Assembly (NCBI RefSeq): GCF_024362695.1
Contig: NC_065410.1
Span: 2,600,001-2,664,000, forward strand
Reading direction: 5' to 3'
DNA: 64,000 nucleotides
Source of the DNA: Pectinophora gossypiella
Lineage: Eukaryota; Arthropoda; Insecta; Lepidoptera; Gelechiidae
Below the pieces are notes generated by a model, which saw nothing but the letters and a program-made list of their open reading frames with translations, made no database searches and had not been told where the DNA came from. The position numbers and the translations under genes are program-made. Shown here piece after piece: positions 43,401-50,400 of the stretch (positions are counted from its first letter, which is position 1; the number at the start of each line of letters is the position of its first letter).

Positions 43401-45673
43401 ACAATTTTCTTCTTTGAACATGCCGACATTGCCTACGCGGCGGAGTTGCCGAACTATCGATAGGTAGATTATCAATTGTTGAACTTGAAAATTGTCTAAA
43501 CTATCGAAAGTAGTGATAGTACATTTAAATCGATACTAACGATAGTACCGATAGGTCTTGCTTTGTAACAATAATGGGTATTGATCTAAAAGATCTATCG
43601 ATAGGTACCTACTATTGGTTTTTTTTTAACTAGGTATCGATAGAATATCGATAGGCAACACTCTGGCGGAGTGTCCGCCCAATTCTAGACGCGATCTCGC
43701 TCGATTTTTGTGTAGCGAGGTTTTGCGTAGGTACTTACATACTAAGTTGGTGGATGGTTGACATAGTAGGTAACTAATTACCTAATCTGTGGTGGTTGTG
43801 TTAGTTGGTTGTTAGTTATTCTAATGACAACAAAGAATACAATTATTTACTGTTTCAACTGTTTTAGGTAGATAATGGCCCCGATTCCTGAGTAAATGAA
43901 TGAATAACCCGGTCGAATCAAAAAGGTATCTCGCTGGTATGCAAACCGTTTGACGTGTGCTGTCAACTTAATTCTGTCGGTTGTTTTAGATTTCTGCTTA
44001 AAATTGACGTGTATTCCATAAATTTTATGCCTGTTGATTATCCGTCCATTTAAGAATAAGAATAAAATAAATTTATAATTTACGATAGACAGAGAAAGAA
44101 ATAGGATCGGTTCGTAGTGCCTACTTTGTAGGCCGCGCCGCCGCCGGCGTGCGGCGTGGGGCGCGCGGAGCGGGGCGTGCGGCGCGGGGCGCGCGGAGCG
44201 GGGCGCGCGGCGCGCGGTGCGTGTGGCCGTTGACCCGTTCGAGCAGCTGTTGTCTCCATTACATCGAAAATTTTCGATAATTTGTCATTATTGTTTTTTT
44301 TATTGAAATTTGGGTTCTATGCAGCTAAAAGCACAATATGGAATTGCAAATAATTAAAAACAAAACTCAAAATTTCATGAATTTTGCGACGGAAAATTCC
44401 ACTAGATATTAACTCATAATCATGGTCTGAATCATCCCTCTCAGTATTCGTTACGATGTCACTAACACCCAGTATATATATAAAAACTTCAAAACAATAT
44501 ACATTTCTATGGAATTTATATAGATAATACATGTACCTATGATATCATCAATAACTATACTCTTTCATATTGTCATCCATTATATTTATTTGATTAAAAC
44601 ATAGTAATTAATAAGTATGCATTTAACAGACTCCAGCATGCTTTTATAGGTAGAATAGGCCTTAGCCTCAATGCCTTAGCAATTGTAGGTGAGTACAGTT
44701 TTTAAAGTGTAGGTAAAGGTTAGGTTACATAGGTAAGATTCTTACTTCATTAAACAGTGTATGAAGCGCACAGAACCTCCAAATGGTCTTGAACTTGGTA
44801 TTATAGCTAAGGATAGCATCAGCTAACTGTGTGCTGTTGCAGATTGGTCTCCGTAATGCACACTCAATCATCTCCCATCTCTTCTTTAAATGTGTTTCAC
44901 CATTACACTACCAAAGAAAAAAATTGGTAAAAGAAGTTTTATATTTTCAAGTACAATTTTCAAATCAAAGTGCATTATGCTTAAATTAATTACTACTTTG
45001 ATACAAAGAAAAACAATAATTATTACATTATAAAATTAATTTCTGATTACATAAATAACAAGAAACTATAAATAATAAGGATGTTGTCACCAAATGTTAT
45101 ATTAATGTACATGTATTTATGACTACAATAACAACTGATTACATTGCAGTTAATTTCCACTGCCCACTACCTTATAGATAGATAGATTCTTTTTACTTAT
45201 TACAAAAGGAACAAAGAGTAATAATAATTTTCAAAACTCACACAACACTAAACACATTCTTATGGGTAATTCTACGATAAGAGGTTCAGCATCCATACAA
45301 GTTGCAGCTAATAGAATAAAAAAACGATTTTAAATTCATTGCCGCACAAGTTACCTCTGATCGTAAAACTGCCCTTATATAACACCTAACAAATAAAAAT
45401 TATACTGTATGGTTGAGTACTTACATCTTCAACAGGGTATAAACTCTTACTGGAGCATGGCATTCTGACATGCTCACTGTCCCACTTGTCCCGTCCTACC
45501 TGCGGCTTAAGGGGCCTATCCCCTATGTCCCCATTACTAGGAATATGGTACAAAACCGTATGGTTATGCGACGGCGTTACTAAAGGAAATTCCGGCGCTC
45601 CCCACGGCGATTGAGAGCCTATAATCTCACTTATAGGCACACCCCTCCAGGCGTTAGCACCTTCCGGATCCAT
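30822..45673 (-). CDS. Parg: Poly(ADP-ribose) glycohydrolase (PARG)
   Basis: Eleven exons, all phases consistent, 747 residues, start codon to stop: 45673-45425, 44907-44746, 41653-41544, 41044-40901, 39105-39023, 38085-37923, 36248-36118, 35793-35606, 34468-34228, 32651-32518, 31460-30822. PARG cleaves ribose-ribose bonds in poly(ADP-ribose) and reverses PARP signalling in DNA repair. Family landmarks: helical accessory region with LLANAFFCTFPRR (exon 4); EKLKCICHYFRR (exon 5); GTIEDAHGLIQLDFANK (exon 6); the catalytic signature G307-G-G-V-L-G-H-G-C-V-Q-E-E319 (exon 7); ATGNWGCGAFGG at 431-442 (exon 9). Residues 536-747 form an acidic, Ser/Asn/Lys-rich, probably disordered tail ending in a PCNA-box-like motif. 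Length is close to other insect PARGs. All catalytic residues are present. Confidence 0.96.
32132..32329 (-). pseudogene. LINE C-terminal zinc-finger fragment in PARG intron
   Basis: The minus frame ends CIECGRTFNAKIGYVSHLRA then HERRSH and a stop. It has Cys-x2-Cys and His-x3-His spacing with the 'xRIGyxSHxRxH' look of fingers that close the RT protein of many lepidopteran LINEs (family knowledge). No RT domain precedes it. A decayed relative is at 13735-13850. It lies in PARG intron 10, and no splice site ties it to PARG. Confidence 0.55.
32689..32994 (+). pseudogene. LINE reverse transcriptase C-terminal fragment
   Basis: The open frame contains TKIEKGMLSWFGHVERMKDN, RRACMKRLMNVEEAREVCQD and RSKWNSIVSAYPGGK, then a stop. 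This is the C-terminal tail of an insect non-LTR retrotransposon RT. The downstream 'aaataggcgtgggtttatgtatgt' matches the 3' ends at 63098-63250 and 56845-56945. It is antisense to PARG in intron 9 and 5'-truncated. Confidence 0.8.
33240..33762 (-). repeat. SINE family C, split by a family A SINE
   Basis: The outer parts 33240-33343 and 33669-33762 together make one family C copy, with its tRNA-like head at the 33762 end (gggctaccacgg..gcaagcgttc). It is interrupted by a complete family A SINE. Confidence 0.75.
33344..33668 (-). repeat. Complete tRNA-derived SINE, family A, with TSD
   Basis: 325 bp, flanked by an exact 12-bp target-site duplication TCCTTTACCACT (33332-33343 and 33669-33680). 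On the minus strand the head reads 'GACCTCCGTGGTCCAGTGGTTGAGCG' with B box GGGTTCGATTCC. The body runs to 'cacaacccacacgatagaagaaga'. It defines the full length of family A. Confidence 0.85.
33838..34168 (-). repeat. tRNA-derived SINE, family B
   Basis: Full-length-looking copy. The head at the right end, read on the minus strand, is 'AGCCTCCATGGTCTAGTGGTTAGAGC' with B box GGGTTCGATTCC. The body holds 'acggctaatagccgggaccaacggc' and the 3' end has 'cgtcccactgctgggcacaggcctcccctcaatc'. It is in PARG intron 9. Confidence 0.75.
34562..34884 (-). repeat. tRNA-derived SINE, family A
   Basis: Runs from 'cttcttctatcgtgtgggttatgagg' to 'ggaccacggaggccg'. Same organisation as 33344-33668. It lies in PARG intron 8, less than 100 bp upstream (on the minus strand) of exon 9. 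Confidence 0.75.
35043..35297 (-). pseudogene. LINE reverse transcriptase C-terminal fragment
   Basis: The minus frame ends MSIKIYNKLPKYLRDETKTN then LKTMLIKKSYYTVDEFLNDK. This is the 'viYNkLP..lk....FK..L...L..kayYsv.Efl' end typical of Jockey-type insect RTs (family knowledge). It is 5'-truncated and lies in PARG intron 8 in the same orientation as PARG. Confidence 0.7.
35813..35886 (-). repeat. SINE family A head only
   Basis: Only the tRNA-like head is present (ccaccgggatttgaacccgggacctcc .. ggaccacggaggcc, read on minus). It lies 20 bases upstream of PARG exon 8's acceptor, so it crowds the branch-point region. Confidence 0.7.
35960..36105. repeat. MITE, 'gtcatgagcaatataatg' family
   Basis: Inverted orientation relative to 30408-30553. 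It starts 'acggtcacgagcattaat' and ends 'attgctcatgactgta'. Its right end is only about 12 bp from the donor site of PARG exon 7. Confidence 0.75.
36118..36248 (-). other. PARG catalytic exon (exon 7)
   Basis: 131-nt exon carrying the PARG signature GGGVLGHGCVQEE. The two adjacent glutamates (318-319) correspond to the catalytic pair of the family. Borders: acceptor TTTTCAG and donor GTATGT. Both neighbouring introns are filled with repeats. Confidence 0.95.
36360..36520. repeat. Degenerate short tandem repeat
   Basis: About nine imperfect copies of a 15-18 bp unit of the form 'tctgacattttgcgttt', with variants such as 'gaaactgtctttttgag'. The minus-strand open frame across it (KCQMVGTHH..) is a by-product of the repeat. 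Confidence 0.65.
36595..37165. repeat. 105-bp minisatellite
   Basis: The marker 'ggtcgagccaa' recurs at 36612, 36717, 36822, 36927, 37032 and 37137, an exact 105-bp period. That gives five full units plus partial ends. The units are nearly identical. Each contains two copies of 'atttatgg', 'aagatatattaatataactc' and 'gggccgtatcgccgtctat'. It lies in PARG intron 6. Confidence 0.92.
37205..37455 (-). repeat. tRNA-like SINE, fourth type
   Basis: On the minus strand it begins 'GGACCCGGTGGTCTAATGGTTAATGCGCTCG', a tRNA-like A-box region. It continues through 'ttgacaattcaaagtagtttgttcc' to 'gacttcggccctcgcggttcttgcagcg'. No other copy is in the window. The plus-strand 77-codon frame across it has no known domain. 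Confidence 0.45.
38400..38545. repeat. Dispersed repeat ('gatttgccacagatggcatt' family)
   Basis: The text 'atcgtagatttgccacagatggcattaact..cacccggtacaaat' recurs at about 50745-50870 with the same order of words. A further related block, in opposite orientation, is at 63440-63645 (shared through the 50605-50745 part). It lies in PARG intron 5. Confidence 0.6.
38755..38905. repeat. GC-rich inverted repeat, copy 1
   Basis: The ends 'gggtctgcacggcaaccgggacgcgccgg' and 'aaggttacggtgccgcg', with 'ctatctacg/cgtagatag' at the centre, form a palindrome. A second copy is at 39314-39475. A half-related stretch is at 56660-56765. Confidence 0.6.
39314..39475. repeat. GC-rich inverted repeat, copy 2
   Basis: The arms 'tctgcatgacaaccgcgccgcgcg' and 'cgcgcggcgcggttaccgtgcaga' pair. 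The middle holds 'gaccaataaacg' and 'ctattggtcgaag'. It lies between PARG exon 5 and the mariner element. Confidence 0.7.
39591..40852 (-). mobile_element. mariner transposon (dead)
   Basis: 1262 bp bounded by inverted terminal repeats that start CGAGGGGCGGCTGA (left) and CGAGGGGCGGCTGG (right, reversed). They share about 33 of 37 bases, including 'ttatgagcctaag'. TA dinucleotides flank both ends (39589-39590, 40853-40854), as expected for Tc1/mariner insertion. The transposase on the minus strand is broken. It is in PARG intron 4, 48 bp from exon 4. Confidence 0.93.
39800..40694 (-). pseudogene. mariner transposase pseudogene
   Basis: Minus-strand pieces in order: a start MSEYSANCTKFEYRAV with a stop at about codon 32; a helix-turn-helix region (SFATVKRWSRKFKHGRESL, DDPRPGRPN); a frameshift near 40440; 'LVTVDET' with the first catalytic Asp, then a stop near 40190; 'LMATVFWDCEGILFIDYLP' and 'FLQDNAPVH' with the second Asp; and, in another frame, a 'YSLDPSDYFLF' block holding the third Asp. 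At least three disabling changes mean this copy cannot encode transposase. Confidence 0.88.
41099..41365 (-). repeat. tRNA-derived SINE, family B
   Basis: The body 'gcacaggcctcccctcaatc', 'aatgcgggttggtggaggtg' and head 'gaattgaacccagacctccag' run the same way as 33838-34168. The copy is diverged and its head truncated. It lies in PARG intron 3. Confidence 0.7.
41783..41830. repeat. Foldback MITE end
   Basis: 'tatacagggtgttagggacatcgtaacga' matches the outer end of the foldback elements at 1707 and 1965. No second arm lies next to it. A matching opposite-facing end is at 44373-44472, about 2.7 kb away in the same PARG intron. Confidence 0.55.
43046..43262 (+). repeat. tRNA-derived SINE, family A
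   Basis: Head 'ggcctatgtggtccagtgattgagcg' with B box GGGTTCGTATTCC, then 'ggtggggacatatcacaaaaat', 'gctgatcacctgattgtccgaaagtaa' and 'catgaatattg'. It is 3'-truncated and lies in PARG intron 2. Confidence 0.75.
43450..43668. promoter_or_regulatory. Cluster of CGATA / TATCGATA motifs
   Basis: In about 220 bp there are at least eight CGATA (or TATCG) words, including CTATCGATAGGT, GGTATCGATAGA, TCTATCGATAGG and ACCGATAGG. TATCGATA is the DRE/BEAF-32-type motif of Drosophila chromatin boundary and housekeeping promoter elements (known there). Function here is inference, and a low-complexity repeat is possible. It lies in PARG intron 2. Confidence 0.35.
44373..44472. repeat. Foldback MITE right arm
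   Basis: 'atgaattttgcgacggaaaattccac' through 'cattcgttacgatgtcactaacaccc' repeats the right arm of the 1965-2175 unit. It may form the distal end of a 2.7-kb composite with 41783. Confidence 0.65.
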
Positions 45674-46006
45674 TGAATAGGCTTTTTTCTACTCCTCTAC
45701 TTTAATCTGGCATTTAAATAACCAAAAAGTCTAATATAAGTACATACATAATTAAACTCTTTGAAAAAGTGTACGCTCTATGGTCTATAAAAGCATTGTT
45801 TACAAAGTGTAACTGTACTATAATGTCGCCAAAAAAGCATTGTTGTTTTTTTTTTTTTTTGACCTGGAAACTGGCACCTTTACTTTGTTTGGTGCCATAG
45901 ATATACTATAAAAAAAAGTATACATTTGCCGCCATTTTCCCGCGCGTTGGAAAATAAATTGGAAAATTTTTGTGTTTCGTTTAAAATTACGTCGTCGTAG
46001 AAAAAG

Positions 46007-46139
46007 TATTGTATGCAACGTTGTATAACTAGGTCAAAAAATGCTCGTGGCGTCTCTTATTGCGATGTTCGCCAAGGCTCACATCGCAACTCACGCCACT
46101 CGCATTTTTTGACCCTTCTTATACAACTGTTGCATAAAA
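46007..46139. repeat. Palindromic MITE
   Basis: The ends 'attgtatgcaacgttgtataac' and 'atacaactgttgcataaaat' and inner arms 'ggtcaaaaaatgctcgtggcg'/'cgccactcgcattttttgacc' pair strongly around a short centre (about 30 bp). Confidence 0.8.
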
Positions 46140-47030
46140 TACTATTATAAGCAGACCACTCCGAAATACAAGATCTTGTAGATGTAAACTGATTTGTATC
46201 AAATTGCGCGGCTTGGAAAGGTTATACAGAATCATGCAGAGAAAGGTCACTTCAAAAACTTCGCATATATATGATATCAATGCACAATATACAAATATTT
46301 AATTTAAATTATGTAAACAAATATATTATTTGTAGCGATGATTTATTTATTTATACCTAATCAACGAAATAACATGACAGTTGACCGACCGACCGACAGT
46401 TCAGTTCACACAGAGCAAGTATTAGTAGAGATACTACCTACTACACCGTGTAATCTGCGTGGAACGAAAGTTATCAATAGGAGCCATAATTTTTAATGAT
46501 AAATGACAATTGCGCTGGCCTGTGATTGGTTAGCGGTGACAGCCATCTTTATCGGCATCCTGTCAAAAATGTGACTGAAACTGTATGATCGAGTGAAGCG
46601 TATTTGTGCTAATCTTTTCCACTTTATCTTGTAATACAAAGTCCAGTGAATGTTTTCGCATATATTTTCTTTCGTAGAAAAAGTATCAGAGAGAGTACTG
46701 TGTTTGCAAAAGTTCGCGACAAGGCGCTGTTTTGCATCATTTTCTATGCACCGAGAAAATACTCAATAAGTGGCTGAAGTGTCTCAAAAACCAGGTTAAT
46801 TTAAAAGATACACCAAGGACTGAACTTTGTAGGTAGTTCTTTGTGTGTAAATCGCATAGTAAAGGACACGGATTTATCCCTTCTAAATCTAAAGAAGTGT
46901 TTGCCTCCGATGCAAGAACCATTTCGTGCATTACGCTTTTAAAAAAATAAAATAATAATAATAATTGAATAAATAATCTCTCACATCTTTTTAACTCTAC
47001 GAAACAAGCCCTAACTTTAAAAAGAGGTCA

Positions 47031-47165
47031 TTAGGTCTTGTTTCTGGGTTCGGTATAATATTCTACAGATTTTACATTTATCTAGGACTTTGAAGTAGGT
47101 ACTTAATTGTTTCAAAGTCGAATTAAAATCTGTAGAATAATACCGATCCTGGTTACAAGACCCTA
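47031..47165. repeat. Palindromic MITE
   Basis: The arms 'taggtcttgtttctgggttcggta' and 'taccgatcctggttacaagaccct', and inner 'ttctacagatttta'/'taaaatctgtagaa', form a hairpin. It lies about 330 bp upstream of the RBBP5 start codon. Confidence 0.8.
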
Positions 47166-47495
47166 TCTTTTGTACATCCCGCTCCTGTACACTAGGCAGC
47201 CTAACGCGTAGTCCTTTGCCAAGTAAAATTCGATGATTTAAAAAAAAACTAACTCTCACATATCATTAGAACCAATCAAATAAAACGTTAGTACTAGAGA
47301 TGTTCGTCTGACACGTAGTACCCTTATTAGTCTGTGGAGTCCACTGCTTCGTTTCAAAAATTGGTTGATTTGATTTGATTGCGGCGTCTGTATATGTTGT
47401 AAATGAGATTGGTAGTCACATTTTAGAGAAAGTACGAAAGTTAACATACATTTCTTAGTATTTTCTTTAAGACCTGTTTGTATTAATCTTCAAAA

Positions 47496-50400
47496 ATGAA
47501 CTTGGAACTTCTCGGTAAGTTACATACAAAAATTGTTCGGCTTTGTTTATGTTTAGAATTGTTTTTGTTTTGGTGCATAATTAACTACGAGATTGTTGCT
47601 TACAGAGTCATTTGGACAAAATTACCCTGAGGTAAGTGTGTAGAAACAACATCCTTCCATCCACCAATACCTATTTATGAAACTAACCTCTGTTTTACAA
47701 ACCTTTATTTTTTTATTAGAATACTTATAGATAGAGTTTTTAAAACTAAAAATGTATTGTGATTTGTGATGTTTAGAAAACACTATCCACCTAATTAAAA
47801 AACAAAGATAGTCCTTCTAGTTAAATCTAGACTAACTAAACCTAAATAAAGACCTCATCTTAAATTCAAACGATATTATTTATCTATCGAATTATACGTA
47901 TATACGTATTTTTTTCTAATAAAGCGGTATTATTTCTTGCCTGGTATAAGTATTTTTTTTATTATTTTGCATCACAATTTACAAATTATGTCTGAGTAGA
48001 AACAAAATATTTTATTTTGTTTAGAAATATTGTAATAAGATTAATTTTATCTTTACTGATTAATATAAATTAATTATGCCTCAAATTAATAAAATTATGA
48101 AAACTTCATAGGAATTTGATGGGACCCTAGATTCAATCTCATTAGCAGCAACTTGCGCATTCAACCGTCGTGGCACACTCCTGGCCGTAGGCTGCAATGA
48201 TGGCAGGATCTTCATATGGGATTTCTTGACCAGAGGCATTGCCAAGTCTATTTCAGCTCATGTGTACCCTGTCTGCAGTTTGAGCTGGTCTAGGAATTGT
48301 AAAAAAGTGAGTGGGATATTTTTATAAGGTATTTTATAGAATAATTATAATTATTCCAAGGCTTTTTCAGTAAAAATAAAGATATAATATTAATTATATG
48401 ACATTATTAGTACACAAATATGTAGTTACAGGCAGATGATTTTGGTGCCTACCTAAAGACTGAAAGCCCTGAAAATTGGAGGAATAGACAGGGTACCTTT
48501 GCCTAGCATTGGAATAATTTACAGGCATAATCAGATTTGAAATATTTCTAATTACTGAACAAAGATATGAATCCACCTTGCCTTGATCTTACCATCCACT
48601 TAAAAAAACAATAATTCACTTCCAGCTCCTATCAGCTTCTACAGATCACAACGTCTGCATATGGGACATCCTGTCAGGCGAGTGTGAGCAACGCTACCGG
48701 TTTCCCACACCAATCTTACGTGTGCAGTTCGATCCTCGGAATGACAAGCGCTTCCTTGTCTGTCCTATGAGACATGCTGCGTTGCTTGTTGATACAGATG
48801 GAGACCATAACATATTGCCTATTGATGATGATGTAAGTGCCTTTGATGTTTATATTATTTATGGCTATTGTAGCAGACTCTTAGCATTTGCTACTGGCTG
48901 GTTTAAATTACATGTTTGTTTTATTTTTGGATACGTTTTTGTTTTTGCTTTCTTTTCATGTGTTCCTGTCTGCTTTGAATTAAGAATATATATTCTTAAT
49001 GTATGTATTAGCCTTCTTTTACATTTCGTATTATTACTACTTTCGCTCTGTCAAGAGTAAACTCTGGTACAGGCGGCTCAATAATAACCCTGAGTCTAGG
49101 GTTGCCGAGGTTAGGTCCACCTGAAACCGCGCACAATGGAAGAGAATTGATAAGTGTTATTAGTATTTTTTGGTTTCAGGGCGACATAAACGTAATAGCA
49201 TCCTTCGACAGGCGAGGCGACTACGTATACACAGGGAATGCAAAAGGGAAGATACTAATATTAGACTCACAAACATTGGCCGTAAAAGCCAGCTTTAAAA
49301 TCACTGTCGGTACATCGAGCACAACCAGTATTAAAAGCATTGAATTCGCTAGAAGAGGAGAGTAAGTCGTCTTTATATTTCTTAAAATACCCACATTCCC
49401 GAAAAATGCGTTTCGGAGGTATGTGATCTATCCTAACCCGTATTGGGCTGGTTTTACTTTCGCGGGCTGGAAGGTCTGACTGGCAGTCGCTTCTGTGAAA
49501 AACCCGACTTATTGAATCTTCAAGTTACGTAACTGGACCTTGTGAAAAACGGGATAACGCTAAAGAGATAGATTACATGGGACCCAAAATAGGAATAATT
49601 GGAAAGAGAATCAGCAAACCTTTGCTCCATGGGACCCAAAATAGGAATAATTGGAAAGAGAATCAGCAAACCTTTGCTCAGCAGTGGGAGTGGGAAATAA
49701 ATTAGGGTATAGAAAAAAGTTTATAAAACTATTCTTCTTATTTTATCTCTCTCTTACCTTAAAGAAGAGAGCGTTCCATTGGGAAAGTATCTCTGCACTG
49801 CCCTACCAATACCTGATCTGCTTATAGTCTACTGACTGATCGCAGATAATAACGAAAAAAAAAACTATTCATTGCGACAACATTAACAATAATATTAAAT
49901 TTTTAGCTGCTTTTTAGTAAATACTTCAGACAGAGTAATAAGAGTATATGATACAAAGACTGTAATTAAATCTGGTATCAATGGTGAACCCGAGCCCATA
50001 CAGAAATTGCAGGATCTAGTCAACAAGTGAGTATAACACAATTTATCAAAAAACAATACTGTCAATTTACTTCACTATTCTACAATAATTCACAAAAGTG
50101 ATCTAAAAATATCTACAGCATGAAAAAACTAAACAGACTAGAAGAAATCATAAAAATTAAAAAGTTTAAAACTTGGCATCACTAAGATTTTTTAAATGTA
50201 ATCAAATTAGCTGCATTCTATCTTTAGATAATGAAAGGCAAAAAAGGTGTATTTTATTTAGGTATGATTGACATGTATTTGATCCATTATTTACGGGTCA
50301 CTCCGTCTGTATGATAGCTTTACCTTGTTTTAAAAACCTATTAATAACTCCCAGAACTACATGGAAGAAATGCTGTTTCTCCGGCGACGGCGAATACATA

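Larger units (their letters stand above)
45674..47495. promoter_or_regulatory. Shared upstream region of PARG and RBBP5
   Basis: The start codons of PARG (minus, 45673) and RBBP5 (plus, 47496) face away from each other across 1.8 kb. The space holds two palindromic MITEs (46007-46139 and 47031-47165) and AT-rich DNA. I see no clear TATA box or CpG island at either start, and transcription starts cannot be fixed. Frames inside it have no recognisable domains. Confidence 0.5.
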
